From: Cytobacillus kochii
Lineage (GTDB): Bacteria > Bacillota > Bacilli > Bacillales > Cytobacillaceae
Reading direction: 5' to 3'
DNA: 64,000 bases
Assembly (NCBI RefSeq): GCF_020171845.1
Contig: NZ_JAIVAM010000005.1
Location: forward strand, 285,487-349,486
The notes below the pieces were generated by a model. It saw nothing but the letters and a program-made list of their open reading frames with translations. It did not search any database and had not been told where the DNA came from. Positions 35,684 to 45,311 of this stretch are shown in pieces. How positions within the stretch are numbered: position 1 is the first letter of the stretch; each line of letters starts with the position of its first letter. The position numbers and the translations under genes were made by a program.

Positions 35684-35707
35684 AATAATCTATCTATACA
35701 GATTATT
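35684..35707. promoter_or_regulatory. 24-bp palindromic operator candidate of the pxp operon
   Basis: Perfect 8-bp arms AATAATCT and AGATTATT are separated by 8 bp whose centre is itself near-symmetric. On the minus strand a TATAAT lies just downstream (AGTATAATTG). Size and position fit a TetR-family operator, and the divergently located but same-strand TetR gene at 35812 is the natural candidate. Confidence 0.6.
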
Positions 35708-35741
35708 TTATTTAAATAATACAATAAAGTATTAAAAATAA

Positions 35742-35799
35742 AAAGCAACCCTAACGATATTTACTATCTTTCAATAATAAAGATTGTTAGAGTTGCTTT
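35742..35799 (-). terminator. Terminator of the TetR gene
   Basis: AAAGCAAC-C-CTAAC pairs with GTTAG-A-GTTGCTTT around a 30-nt loop; a T-rich tail follows on the minus strand. It separates the TetR transcript from the pxp promoter. Confidence 0.65.
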
Positions 35800-35811
35800 A
35801 TTGATGAATGC

Positions 35812-36360
35812 TTAATAGTTTTTTGTATTTAATTGATAATGATTCATCAAGTTCGTGATTTGATTACAAAAATGAGTAGCATTTTTCTCGCAATCCTCTT
35901 TTACCCAATTTAGTATAATTTTGGTGAACCCACCAATTTGAAATTGAATTAAGTATTCTGCAATATCAACGTCAGTGAATACTTCCGATAGCCCCTCTTC
36001 TATCATTTCAATGAATTCTTCCATAACTAAGTATTCCAAATCATGCGCAAATAACTTCCTCAATACTGGTTTTTGTAGTTCTGTGATCATAAACATCATA
36101 TGGATCATTTGCGCTATAGTTAGATTATCTTGTTTCTTCCTCATATTGAATAAATCTCTATACAATTGACGTAAATAGATGCGTATAATATCTTCTTTTG
36201 TGCCAAAGTTTCTATAAAAAGTTATTCGTGCAATCCCTGCTTGTTTCGTAATTGCTGAAATTTTTATTTCACGAAATTGAAATTGATTCATCAATTCCAT
36301 TAAAGCACTACACACAATCTCACGTGTTTTGGTTACTTGCTTATTCGTTGCTTCATTCAA
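35812..36360 (-). CDS. TetR-family transcriptional regulator
   Basis: 182 residues. The N-terminal helix-turn-helix is typical: TREIVCSALMELMNQFQFREIKISAITKQAGIARITFYRNFGTKEDII in residues 12-59 (parts). The remaining helical domain (65-182) binds an unknown ligand and matches the short-type TetR_C with ILNWVKEDCEKN near the end. The gene lies upstream of, and in the same direction as, pxpB, with a terminator and a palindrome between. It takes the place of the IclR-type KipR of B. subtilis, so control of the pxp genes is inferred from position. Confidence 0.85.
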   Translation of the reverse strand: MNEATNKQVTKTREIVCSALMELMNQFQFREIKISAITKQAGIARITFYRNFGTKEDIIRIYLRQLYRDLFNMRKKQDNLTIAQMIHMMFMITELQKPVLRKLFAHDLEYLVMEEFIEMIEEGLSEVFTDVDIAEYLIQFQIGGFTKIILNWVKEDCEKNATHFCNQITNLMNHYQLNTKNY

Positions 36361-36582
36361 TTTTCTACTCCTTTTTAGGATCTATTTACTTTCTCTATAA
36401 ACACAATTGCTCTAATCTAGTTCTAAATTCTCAATTAATTAAAATAAAACACATTCTTTTTACCTATAACATATTTATTTTAACACAAAACGCTCTATAA
36501 AAACCTGCTCAAAAATATATAGATAGAATGGACGAATTAACAGTATACTAATTTTGAATCCATAAAAACTAGGTGATAGTAA

Positions 36583-37491
36583 ATGACCTTTGATCAACTA
36601 AAACATTTTTCAACTGTGGCAAAAACACAATCATTCACTGTGGCAGCTCATGAACTTTTCCTTTCTATATCGGCATTAAGTCAATCCATCAGTAGTTTAG
36701 AGACCGAGCTAGGGTTGATGTTGTTTAAACGCTCCCGTTCTGGTGCCCATTTAACTGCTGAAGGCGCTCTATTAATTGAAAAGGCAGAAGAAATCATGAA
36801 GATGACGGAAGAGTTTCAAACATTCGCGCAAGCGCAAACAGAAAAACTCCAAGGGCATCTTCGTATCTCTACAATACCAGGTCCTTCAAACGCCTTACTT
36901 GCCGCTGTATTTTCTTTTAAGAAAGAACATCCAAATGTCTCCATAGAGCTTCAAGAGTTAGGACCAAAGGAGATAACAGAAAAACTAATCAACGAAGAAA
37001 TGGACGTGGGTATGCTTGTTGTTGGGCCATCTTCTGAAGTAAATGAAGATAAATTCCACTTTGAACCACTGCTAGAAGGCTATATGGTTGCTGGAGTACA
37101 AGCCCATTCCGCACTTGCTGAAAAGCCTTTTATTTCAAAAAAAGATTTATCAAGATATCCCATTATTTTATATCAAGATGCTTACCTTAATCAGACGATC
37201 AAACAGCTTCTTGATAACAATAGCCAAAGAAATCTAGTTGTAAAAACCAATCATACAAATGCAATTACCCAATGGGTATCTAGTGGTAATGCGATAACGA
37301 TTGGGCTTGATTATTCATTTCAGCATATTGATGGGATTACCGGGGTAAAAATACAAGAATTAAAAGAAGAAAGAGTTCACTACGGCTGGGTTCATTTAAA
37401 GAAAAAACATCTAAACCGACTGACAGATATTTTCCTTGAAACATTAAACCAGGAAATGAATAAGCTTATTGCGCAATCAAACAAGATGTGA
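36583..37491 (+). CDS. LysR-family transcriptional regulator
   Basis: 302 residues. The N-terminal winged helix is clear: MTFDQLKHFSTVAKTQSFTVAAHELFLSISALSQSISSLETELGLMLFKRSRSGAHLTAEG across 1-61 in parts. The type 2 periplasmic-binding-like effector domain follows (RISTIPGPSNALLAAVF, DVGMLVVGP). Its target is uncertain: it is divergent from the TetR gene and is followed by the convergent glycerate cluster. No weak binding site could be distinguished in the AT-rich 36361-36582 region. The ATG has only a weak GGTGAT upstream. Confidence 0.88.
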   Translation: MTFDQLKHFSTVAKTQSFTVAAHELFLSISALSQSISSLETELGLMLFKRSRSGAHLTAEGALLIEKAEEIMKMTEEFQTFAQAQTEKLQGHLRISTIPGPSNALLAAVFSFKKEHPNVSIELQELGPKEITEKLINEEMDVGMLVVGPSSEVNEDKFHFEPLLEGYMVAGVQAHSALAEKPFISKKDLSRYPIILYQDAYLNQTIKQLLDNNSQRNLVVKTNHTNAITQWVSSGNAITIGLDYSFQHIDGITGVKIQELKEERVHYGWVHLKKKHLNRLTDIFLETLNQEMNKLIAQSNKM

Positions 37492-37560
37492 CATTTATGA
37501 AAAGGAACGCCCTCTGCATTAGGAAATGAAAATTGGCTAAGAACATCGGTTTAAAGGGGT

Positions 37561-37616
37561 AAAATCCGAACGCACACGAACCCTAAAGAAGGCATTCGAG
37601 TGACTGTTCGGATTTT
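37561..37616. terminator. Bidirectional terminator between lysR and the glycerate permease gene
   Basis: AAAATCCGAAC and GTTCGGATTTT form a perfect 11-bp outer stem, and inner arms CAC-A-CGAA and TTCG-A-GTG extend it. T-rich flanks on both strands suit two convergent genes. Confidence 0.75.
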
Positions 37617-37620
37617 CTTC

Positions 37621-38967
37621 TTATACTAAAATAACCCATAAAATCATTGCTACGATGATAGAAACAAGTCCTTGTAATAATGTCGCCATTGTTTGAGCTT
37701 TGTAAGCATCTGTTACCTTCATACCAGTAAATTGTGTAACAACCCAGAAGTAACTATCATTCACATGACTAACGGTCATTGCACCCGCTCCAATAGCCAT
37801 TACAACTAATGCTAGCGGTACTGCTCCTTCAATACCAACAACCGGAAGCATTGGGGCAATTAATGAAGATGTTAGTACTAATGCTGTTGTTGATGAACCT
37901 TGTGCTGACTTTAATGCTGCAGCAATCATGAAAGGAATAATCAAGAACAGCGCACCTGTAAACATATCGGAAATGTCCCAACCCTGAATAATATCAGCAA
38001 CACCAGAGTTTTTGATTACTGTCCCAAAAACTCCACCTGCTCCAGTAATTAAAAGTACAGGTGCGGCATCTAATAATCCTTTACCAACCCAATTAGTTAA
38101 TGTTTCCTCATTAAATTGAGGTAATAATGGTAGAGCAGCGAGAATACCAATGAACAATGCTATAACTGGTGTACCTAAGAAACCAATAAATTGTGCAAAC
38201 CAACCTTCGTATCCCAGAACGGCAACAATTGAACCTAACCCGATTAATAGAATAGGTAAGATAATTGGGAAGAATGCTTGAAAAGTCGAAGGCATCTTAC
38301 CAAATGAAGCGACAACCTTATCATAATCGAATTCCTCTGTGTTACGATCCTCTGGAACTTCAATTCTTGTTGCTACTTTAACTGACCAAAGATAACCAAT
38401 GGCAGCAGCAGGAATGGCTACAATAAAACCAATTAAAATCACTGTTCCTAAATAGGCTTCTGCACCAATATTTCCCGCAGCGGCAATTGGGCCTGGTGTT
38501 GGTGGTACAAGTGTATGAGTGGCATATAATCCTGTAGCTAGTGCTACAGACATTGAAGCCATCGTTACTTTAGCTCTCTTAGCTAATGCCTGGCGTAAAC
38601 TATTAAGAATAATAAAACCAGAATCACAGAACACTGGAATAGAGACGATGAAACCAATAATACTCATGGCAAGCTGTGGTCTCTTTGGACCCACGATACG
38701 TAACACAACCTCTGCCATTCGATAAGCCGCACCTGCTTTTTCTAAGATCACTCCAATAATTGTTCCAAACACAATGACAAGACCGATACTTGTCATAACA
38801 CCGCCAAATCCACTATTAATGCTCTCAACTATTAAATCAAATGGCATACCTGATGCAAATCCAACGAATAGAGCACCTATTAGTAAAGACATAAATGGAT
38901 GAATCTTAAACTTTGTTGTCGCTAATACGATAATTAAAACCCCAATAGCAATGATGAAGAATAACAT
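37621..38967 (-). CDS. GntP-family permease, probably for glycerate
   Basis: 448 residues, about twelve helices. GntP family marks include PFMSLLIGALFVGFASGMP near 24-42, GTIIGVILEKAGAA near 68-81, SIPVFCDSGFIIL near 109-121, LVPPTPGPIAAA near 153-164 and VSHVNDSYFWVVTQFTGM near 402-419. GntP proteins import gluconate and related sugar acids by proton symport. Downstream pairing with glycerate kinase (24 nt upstream in the transcript) and a CdaR-type regulator points to D-glycerate. It is a different protein from the gluconate-cluster GntP at 48789. Transcribed after glxK. Confidence 0.9.
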   Translation of the reverse strand: MLFFIIAIGVLIIVLATTKFKIHPFMSLLIGALFVGFASGMPFDLIVESINSGFGGVMTSIGLVIVFGTIIGVILEKAGAAYRMAEVVLRIVGPKRPQLAMSIIGFIVSIPVFCDSGFIILNSLRQALAKRAKVTMASMSVALATGLYATHTLVPPTPGPIAAAGNIGAEAYLGTVILIGFIVAIPAAAIGYLWSVKVATRIEVPEDRNTEEFDYDKVVASFGKMPSTFQAFFPIILPILLIGLGSIVAVLGYEGWFAQFIGFLGTPVIALFIGILAALPLLPQFNEETLTNWVGKGLLDAAPVLLITGAGGVFGTVIKNSGVADIIQGWDISDMFTGALFLIIPFMIAAALKSAQGSSTTALVLTSSLIAPMLPVVGIEGAVPLALVVMAIGAGAMTVSHVNDSYFWVVTQFTGMKVTDAYKAQTMATLLQGLVSIIVAMILWVILV

Positions 38968-38990
38968 TCTTTTCCCTCCTAAAAATGGAA

Positions 38991-40127
38991 TTATCTTTGA
39001 AACGCAATAAATGTTCTCATTACTCGTTCAGCAGCATCCGCTAGCAATTCTGCTGAACGCTCCATCGCCTCGTCTAACTCCATAGGGCTTGTCACTAAAC
39101 TGTGGACACTAGTAATGCCATATTCATATAACTCTTCAATACCTTTACCAATAGAACCCGCTAGAACAAAGACAGGAATATGATTGATTCTCGCTGCCTC
39201 TGCCACACCCATAGGTGTCTTACCAGAGGCGGTTTGAAAATCACACTGGCCTTCACCAGTAAATACACAATCGGCATTCACCATTTTTTCCTTCAGTCCA
39301 GTGTACTCAATAACAAGATCAATCCCTCTTTTCATATCTGCATTGAAAAAGGCTTGGAAAGCACCACCAATTCCTCCTGCTGCACCTGCACCCGGCCGAT
39401 CATGTAAGCGAACTTTAGTCGCATGCTCAATCACATCTGCCCAGTTACCCATATAGTGATCTAACATCTCAACTACTTCAGGACTTGCCCCTTTTTGAGG
39501 ACCAAAAACATGAGAAGCACCATTAGGACCAATAAACGGATTTTGTACATCAGAAGCGATTAGAAATTGACAATCCTTAATCCGCGAATCAAGAGAGTCT
39601 AATTGAACAGACGTAACCTCACCTAACGCTTCTCCACCAAGACCAATTTCATCTCCGGCATCGTTCATCATTTTCAGCCCTAGAGCTTGTAACATACCAG
39701 CTCCGCCATCATTGGTAGCGCTTCCACCAACTGCTAAAATAAAATGACGATAACCATCATCTAACGCTTGCTTAATTAATTCCCCTGTGCCAAAAGTTGT
39801 AGCAATCAGTGGATTGCGTTCACTTTTATTTATCAGCTCTAGACCAGAGGCACTCGCCATCTCAATAACACATGTCTTTTCATCGCCGAGTACACCATAC
39901 TCCGCCGCGACCTTTTTGTGTAATGGACCCATTACACTAACTTTTACCTTTTTTCCCCCCGTTGCAGAAACAAGACTATCCATTGTTCCTTCTCCACCAT
40001 CCGCTACAGGCACAGAAATAACTTCACACGAAGGAAGCGCTTTCTTAACACCTTTAGCAATTGCTTCTGCAGCAGAAACACTCGATAAGCTACCCTTATA
40101 TGAATCAGGTGCAATAACTACTTTCAT
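38991..40127 (-). CDS. glxK: Glycerate kinase
   Basis: 378 residues from the ATG at 40127 (AGGTGG 7 nt upstream); six extra upstream residues in frame overlap that site. The family start MKVVIAPDSYKGSLSS, VADGGEGTMDSL near 45-56, LAVGGSATNDGGAGMLQALG near 131-150, HDRPGAGAAGGIGGAFQAF near 243-261, and VFTGEGQCDFQTASGKTP near 290-307 are all present. GarK/GlxK-type class II kinases convert glycerate to 2- or 3-phosphoglycerate using ATP. Forms a two-gene operon with the GntP-type permease. Confidence 0.93.
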   Translation of the reverse strand: MKVVIAPDSYKGSLSSVSAAEAIAKGVKKALPSCEVISVPVADGGEGTMDSLVSATGGKKVKVSVMGPLHKKVAAEYGVLGDEKTCVIEMASASGLELINKSERNPLIATTFGTGELIKQALDDGYRHFILAVGGSATNDGGAGMLQALGLKMMNDAGDEIGLGGEALGEVTSVQLDSLDSRIKDCQFLIASDVQNPFIGPNGASHVFGPQKGASPEVVEMLDHYMGNWADVIEHATKVRLHDRPGAGAAGGIGGAFQAFFNADMKRGIDLVIEYTGLKEKMVNADCVFTGEGQCDFQTASGKTPMGVAEAARINHIPVFVLAGSIGKGIEELYEYGITSVHSLVTSPMELDEAMERSAELLADAAERVMRTFIAFQR

Positions 40128-40312
40128 AAACTCGCCACCTAACATCTATTGTGTTATCCTTATTATAATTATGTGTCATACTATTTGTCATCGTTATGAT
40201 TGAACAAAAAAACAGATTATTTTGGTTAAATTTTTATCTATTATAAACAGATTGTGATATTATTTTACTGATATATAACAAACGAAATGAAGAGAATAAG
40301 GATGGGCCATAT

Positions 40313-41401
40313 ATGTTAACTCGTGAAATTGCCGCAGAAATTGTTAAGCAAACCATGGTTAGACTGGATAGAAATATAAACATTATGGATGATAGAGGCA
40401 AAATAATTGCATCTGGTAACCCCGATCGAATCAATATGATTCATGAGGGAGCAACAGAAGTTTTACGTACTGGTAGAGCTGTCACCATTAGTGATAAGGA
40501 TATACAATGGAAAAACTCATATCCCGGCGTTAACCTACCTATTCATTTTCAAAAAAAAATCATCGGTGTGATTGGCATTACTGGTGACCCAGATGAAATT
40601 TTTGAATTTGGTGAGTTAGTAAAAATGATTACAGAGATGATGATTCAACAATCCTTTAGTTTAGATCAGTTAGAGTGGCAACAAAAAGCGAAGGATCATT
40701 TATTCGATGATTTATTGCAGGACTCAATTGAAGATTCATCGATTGAACAACGATTTAAACTATTTGAGATTCATCTTTTGCCCCCCTTTCAAGTGTCAGT
40801 CATTAAAACAGATATGCCCAAATTGAAAAAAAATGACTTCATCCAATGGGTGGAAAGATTTTTTCCCAAAGAAAATACATTGATTGGTTTCCTAGGAATA
40901 AATCAACAATTTATACTTCATACAGGCTTAACAGAGGAACAAATCATTCATCGGTATCAAAGTTTCATTTCATTTATAGAAGAAAATCAACTTACTGCAA
41001 GAATTGGGTTGGGTTCCAATGTAAAGACTGTCAATAACATTCAACATTCCTATCAGCAATCCATTTCAGCTTTAACATTAAGTGCAGAGTCTTCTATTTT
41101 TGCTACTTTTAAAGATATTGAAGCACAAGCATTACTGAATGAACTGAGTGAAGCATCTAAAACTTACTATTATACAAGAGTACTGAATGGACTTTCTGAG
41201 AAGCTAATTGAGACACTTGAAAGCTTGTTTGCAAATAATTTAAACCTTGGAGAATGTGCGAAAAGTTTATTTATCCATAGAAACTCACTCATTTATCGGC
41301 TAAAGAAAATCAAAGAAATAACCGGATATAACCCACAGCATACTCTCGATGCGATTACATTGCAACTTGCGATTTGGCTTAGACAAATGCATAAAGAGTA
41401 A
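40313..41401 (+). CDS. CdaR-type sugar-diacid regulator
   Basis: 362 residues. The N-terminal diacid-recognition domain begins MLTREIAAEIVKQTMVRLDRNINIMDDRGKIIASGN (1-36 in parts), includes VTISDKDIQWKNSYPGVNLPI and a GVIGITGDPDEI turn, then a GGDEF-like middle region, and a C-terminal PucR/CdaR helix-turn-helix (NLGECAKSLFIHRNSLIYRLKKIKEITGYNP). Members activate glycerate/glucarate genes in response to glycerate. It is divergent from glxK across 185 nt of AT-rich DNA, which should hold its binding sites; none is certain. Confidence 0.88.
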   Translation: MLTREIAAEIVKQTMVRLDRNINIMDDRGKIIASGNPDRINMIHEGATEVLRTGRAVTISDKDIQWKNSYPGVNLPIHFQKKIIGVIGITGDPDEIFEFGELVKMITEMMIQQSFSLDQLEWQQKAKDHLFDDLLQDSIEDSSIEQRFKLFEIHLLPPFQVSVIKTDMPKLKKNDFIQWVERFFPKENTLIGFLGINQQFILHTGLTEEQIIHRYQSFISFIEENQLTARIGLGSNVKTVNNIQHSYQQSISALTLSAESSIFATFKDIEAQALLNELSEASKTYYYTRVLNGLSEKLIETLESLFANNLNLGECAKSLFIHRNSLIYRLKKIKEITGYNPQHTLDAITLQLAIWLRQMHKE

Positions 41402-41472
41402 CTGGTTAAATACCTTCCTCACTTGTTGGTTCTCTGACTCTTGTAAAAATACCATTTGTGATTTCAAGTAAA

Positions 41473-41498
41473 AAAAGCTCGCCATCTGGTGAGCTTTT
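41473..41498. terminator. Bidirectional terminator after the CdaR-type gene
   Basis: AAAAGCTC and GAGCTTTT arms with extra CC/GG pairs inside close a short loop, with A and T flanks suited to both strands. Confidence 0.75.
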
Positions 41499-41546
41499 CT
41501 AATCTATCTACTAATTAATGAAATAAACCAAATCTGGTGGACCATA

Positions 41547-42371
41547 CTAATTAGACAATCGCGCAAACGACTGTAAAGTTTCATCTATATCATCTTTTGT
41601 CCGTGAAACAATATCTTTTAGCTCATCAGTTATCTCATACACATTCACGACTTGCTCTGTAATATTCTCAATATTTATATTTACTTCTTTCATCGCATTA
41701 TCAGCTGAGACAGATAGCTTTTTAACTTCTTTGGCAACAACTGCAAACCCTCTTCCTTTTTCACCAGCATGAGCTGCCTCAATAGCAGCATTAATTGCCA
41801 ATAAATTCGTCTGAGATGCAATATTTCGAATAAGTTTAGATGTTTCTTCAATTAGCTTCATTTGTTGTTTCAACGTTTCTAAAGCTAATACCTTTTCATT
41901 AGAGTTAGATAATACCAGTTCAACAAGATGTGTGGGCGCCATTTTTAATTTTGAGATCATCTCATTTGTATGCTGCTCCCTTTCAGTAATGTCCGTGGCA
42001 ATTTTTAAAACTCCCTTTACCTCTCCTTTCGTTCCTATAACAGGAATATATGTCGCTTCTAACCACAATAATTGGCCAAACTTACCCACTCTTTTGATTT
42101 TCTCTTGAAACTTTCTTCCCCTTCTCAAATTACGCCATAGCTCAAGATAGGTTGAACCATTCACCTCTTCAATAGTACAGAAATTCTGATGATCCATTCC
42201 TACCATTTCTCCTGACTGATACCCCAGTACTCTAGCAAAATTATCGTTAACCCATATCACTTCTCTATCCAAATTAAACTCAATCATGGCTAAATTTCTC
42301 TCAAGTGATGCTAACACTTCATTATTATCTAACACTTGATGATTTTCCTGAAAACCAATTGTTGTATTCAT
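41547..42371 (-). CDS. Soluble PAS-domain chemoreceptor-like protein
   Basis: 274 residues without membrane helices. An N-terminal PAS domain spans about 20-135 ([31 protein letters not shown], and the PAC end [13 protein letters not shown]). A shortened methyl-accepting signalling domain follows with the conserved tip [38 protein letters not shown] near 185-222. It lacks most of the long coiled coil, so methylation sites may be missing. It probably reports cytoplasmic redox or energy state to CheA/CheW. Adjacent to and divergent from the LOV photoreceptor gene. Confidence 0.85.
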   Translation of the reverse strand: MNTTIGFQENHQVLDNNEVLASLERNLAMIEFNLDREVIWVNDNFARVLGYQSGEMVGMDHQNFCTIEEVNGSTYLELWRNLRRGRKFQEKIKRVGKFGQLLWLEATYIPVIGTKGEVKGVLKIATDITEREQHTNEMISKLKMAPTHLVELVLSNSNEKVLALETLKQQMKLIEETSKLIRNIASQTNLLAINAAIEAAHAGEKGRGFAVVAKEVKKLSVSADNAMKEVNINIENITEQVVNVYEITDELKDIVSRTKDDIDETLQSFARLSN

Positions 42372-42554
42372 ACATGCTCCCTTTCATACGCAAGTAGTTC
42401 TTTTTACCCATATCAAACATAAACGAAACCTACAACAGAATATAGTTTTATTTCATCTACTTAAACAAAAAGGTCTTTCCTTTGTTTTTTGCCAAAAAGG
42501 AAGAGATAATAAATAGATGGAAATTTGCCAAAGGTGGGGTTAGCACTGAATAAA

Positions 42555-43316
42555 ATGAATATGGAACTCATATTAAAGACACTTGATTATACACGCGTTG
42601 GTATTTTAATTACCGATCCGAGTCAGCATGATAACCCTATTATCTATTCTTCTAAAGGTTTTACTGATATGACAGGTTACACCAAAGAGGAGGTAATCGG
42701 TAATAATTGTCGTTTTCTACAAGGCGAGCAAACAAGTAATGAAACCATTGCTCGTATTAGAGAAGCAGTAACAAGAAAAGAATCCATACAATGTGAAGTT
42801 CTAAATTATAAGAAGAACGGCGATATTTTCTGGAATCACTTAACAATTGATTCGGTTTATATGGAAGAGGAGGAAGCCCATTTTTTTATCGGTGTTCAAC
42901 ATGATATAACTGAACAGAAAGAGGCCGAGCAAAAGTATTTACAGTCCTTACAGAGAATCGAAGAACTTGAAACACCTATTATTCCACTCACAGATAAGGT
43001 ATCTGTTCTCCCTTTAGTTGGAGAGATGAATGAAAGTCGTTACCATAAGATGACAACGCAATTATTGCAATCATTAGAGAATACATTTGCTGAAACCCTA
43101 TTAATCGATGTAAATGGATTAACTACTTATAATGAAGAAATTATGCAAAGATTTATTGAACTAGCAAATGTATTATCATTAATGGGTACGTCTATGATAT
43201 TATGTGGAATCAAACCGGCAATGGCACAGAAATCAATTACATTTGCCGATCGACCTACAAGTAAACTTAGAACCGCTAGTACAATTAGAGCTGCTCTTGA
43301 TATTGCTTCTAAATAA
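42555..43316 (+). CDS. pfyP: Blue-light photoreceptor (LOV-STAS, YtvA/PfyP-like)
   Basis: 253 residues from the ATG at 42555; the start is uncertain because the binding site AAGGTGGGG is better spaced for an upstream CTG. The LOV domain (about 5-130) carries the flavin-binding GNNCRFLQG motif with the photoactive cysteine at position 52, and NYKKNGDIFWNHLTI. A linker helix leads to a STAS domain (about 140-253; LLIDVNGLTTYNE). The B. subtilis homologue YtvA activates the sigma-B general stress response through the stressosome in blue light. Order, length and motifs agree with that protein. Confidence 0.9.
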   Translation: MNMELILKTLDYTRVGILITDPSQHDNPIIYSSKGFTDMTGYTKEEVIGNNCRFLQGEQTSNETIARIREAVTRKESIQCEVLNYKKNGDIFWNHLTIDSVYMEEEEAHFFIGVQHDITEQKEAEQKYLQSLQRIEELETPIIPLTDKVSVLPLVGEMNESRYHKMTTQLLQSLENTFAETLLIDVNGLTTYNEEIMQRFIELANVLSLMGTSMILCGIKPAMAQKSITFADRPTSKLRTASTIRAALDIASK

Positions 43317-43319
43317 AGG

Positions 43320-43357
43320 AAAAATGCAACTCTAATTGATAGCAGTTGCATTTTTTT
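43320..43357 (+). terminator. Terminator after pfyP
   Basis: AAATGCAACT and AGTTGCATTT form a 10-bp stem with a 12-nt loop, followed by a T run. Confidence 0.85.
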
Positions 43358-43408
43358 CAAATGATTATTTTGGTGTCTGGCTAAACTTTCAATGAATAAA
43401 CCAACAAC

Positions 43409-44779
43409 TTATCCTGCCATTGATTGTTTCTTCTCTTCTTGTTTCTCTTTTTTTCTAATCTCAGTGAATTTCCGGGATTCAGCCACAATGACTGGAGATA
43501 GAAGCAAGAGAGCAATTAAGTTTGGTAAGGCCATTAGTGCATTAAAGATATCAGCAATTCCCCAAACCATTTCTAACTCTAAAGCCGAGCCAATGAGTAC
43601 TGTTATGACAAACAGCACCTTGTATATCACTGCATTTTGATCACCAAATAAATAACCAAAACATTTCTCGCCATAATAAGACCAGCCAATAATAGTCGAA
43701 TAAGCAAAGAACATAATACCAATAACTACAAGCATATTACCTACACCAGGTAAGAAGAATTCAAATGCTTCTCCCGTTAAACTAGAAGCATTTTCATGCC
43801 CGACATAAAGACCACTTAATACAATCGTTAAACCAGTAATCGAACAAACAATAATTGTATCAATAAATGTTCCTGTCATTGAAACTAACGCTTGTCTACC
43901 AGGATAATCTGTTTTAGCCGCTGCGGCTGCGATGGGTGCTGAACCAAGCCCCGCTTCATTAGAGAATACCCCACGAGCGATACCATAACGAATGGCCATC
44001 CCGACTGCACCACCAGTTGCTGCGGATGGGTTAAAGGCCTCAGAGATAATAAAACCTAATGCTTGAGGTACTTCAGTAATATTCATAAAGATAATAATAA
44101 GTCCACCAGCTAAATAAAATAATGCCATGAAAGGAACGAATATACCCGTAACTCGACCAATTCCTTTAATTCCACCTAACAGTACTAATCCTGTTAATAC
44201 CATTAGAACAACACCCGTAATCCATGGGTTCACCCCGAAATTGGCTTCAAATGAGCCAGCAACAGTATTTGCTTGTGTCATATTACCAATTCCAAATGAT
44301 GCCAAAAATCCAAAGAGAGCAAATAATACAGCTAACCATTTCCAGCCGAGACCTTTTTCAATATAATACATCGGTCCCCCGGAGATTTCACCTTTACTAT
44401 TCGTCACGCGGTATTTAACTGCTAAAATGGCTTCACCGTATTTTGTTGCCATTCCAAAAAATGCAGCTAACCACATCCAGAATAAAGCACCGACCCCACC
44501 AAGCATCACTGCTGTCGCTACACCGGTAATATTTCCTATCCCAAGTGTGGCTGCCATTGCTGTCATCAAAGATTGAAAGTGGGATATATCCCCTTTATCT
44601 TTATTGTTTTTATCACTTTTACTAAAAGTAAGCTTTAAGGCATACGGAAGTTCCCTTATTTGGATAAATCCTAACCTAAAAGTAAGAAAGATCCCCGTTC
44701 CCACTATCAATACTAGGGTTACTGGCCCCCATACAAAATTACCTACTACGCTTATTAAGTTCTGTAGCCATTCCATCAT
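43409..44779 (-). CDS. Sodium:alanine/glycine symporter (AGCS family)
   Basis: 456 residues with about eleven helices. The AGCS marks are FRLGFIQIRELPYALKLTF (33-51), the sodium/alanine motif MTAMAATLGIGNITGVATAV near 72-91, FGMATKYGEAILAVKYR near 107-123, GGPMYYIEKGLGWKW, and RGVFSNEAGLGSAPIAAAAA near 272-291. The protein imports alanine or glycine with sodium. AGGAGG-type site is 4-7 nt before two consecutive ATGs. Monocistronic between an intergenic desert and the pfyP terminator. Substrate within the family is not certain. Confidence 0.9.
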   Translation of the reverse strand: MMEWLQNLISVVGNFVWGPVTLVLIVGTGIFLTFRLGFIQIRELPYALKLTFSKSDKNNKDKGDISHFQSLMTAMAATLGIGNITGVATAVMLGGVGALFWMWLAAFFGMATKYGEAILAVKYRVTNSKGEISGGPMYYIEKGLGWKWLAVLFALFGFLASFGIGNMTQANTVAGSFEANFGVNPWITGVVLMVLTGLVLLGGIKGIGRVTGIFVPFMALFYLAGGLIIIFMNITEVPQALGFIISEAFNPSAATGGAVGMAIRYGIARGVFSNEAGLGSAPIAAAAAKTDYPGRQALVSMTGTFIDTIIVCSITGLTIVLSGLYVGHENASSLTGEAFEFFLPGVGNMLVVIGIMFFAYSTIIGWSYYGEKCFGYLFGDQNAVIYKVLFVITVLIGSALELEMVWGIADIFNALMALPNLIALLLLSPVIVAESRKFTEIRKKEKQEEKKQSMAG

Positions 44780-45279
44780 TTTCCCTCCTCTTTGATCTTC
44801 TGTTATACAACAATAAACAATTAGATTGAATTATTATATTATAATAGATTCTTTACAAAAAATAAATACGAATTAAAGCATTACCACGTTATTTTGTTGA
44901 ACATTTTCTAAATTTTTATCATAGTAAGAAAATTAACTTAACTCATAAAGTCTAAAAATTCTAAACTATTAGCCTATAATTCTCTTCTTATATAAGAATC
45001 ACCTCTTTTTTCTTCAAAATAATGATGAATTCTGTCGAACAAATAACCAATACTTTTGTTTTAAGAATATATTACTGTAAAATTAAATCTTTTGAAGCGG
45101 GAACAATGCCTTAAGGGAGAGGAGATTTACCCCATACGAGTCCTTTAAAGAACCTAGAATGGGTTGTATTTATTCAAACACCTCATGAAAAACTTAAATG
45201 GTAGACCCTCCTATCATATCGAACGATAGTGTTTTAAATTTGAACATTACATGGGAGGGATCACCTGATTGAAGCAAAT
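44780..45279. other. Intergenic stretch without a recognisable gene
   Basis: About 500 bases of AT-rich DNA upstream of the symporter gene. It should hold the symporter promoter on the minus strand. I found no coding frame with a start site, no known riboswitch pattern and no tRNA. Confidence 0.6.
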
Positions 45280-45308
45280 AAAAAAAGTAGGGGTCGCCTA
45301 CTTTTTTT
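45280..45308. terminator. Terminator after the GNAT gene
   Basis: AAAAAAAGTAGG and CCTACTTTTTTT form a 12-bp stem with a 5-nt loop; it can act on both strands. Confidence 0.85.
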
Positions 45309-45311
45309 GGT

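Noticed and set aside
37621..38967. Annotation as gluconate permease of the gnt operon
   Set aside because: The neighbours are glycerate kinase and a CdaR-type regulator, and a separate GntP is in the true gnt operon.
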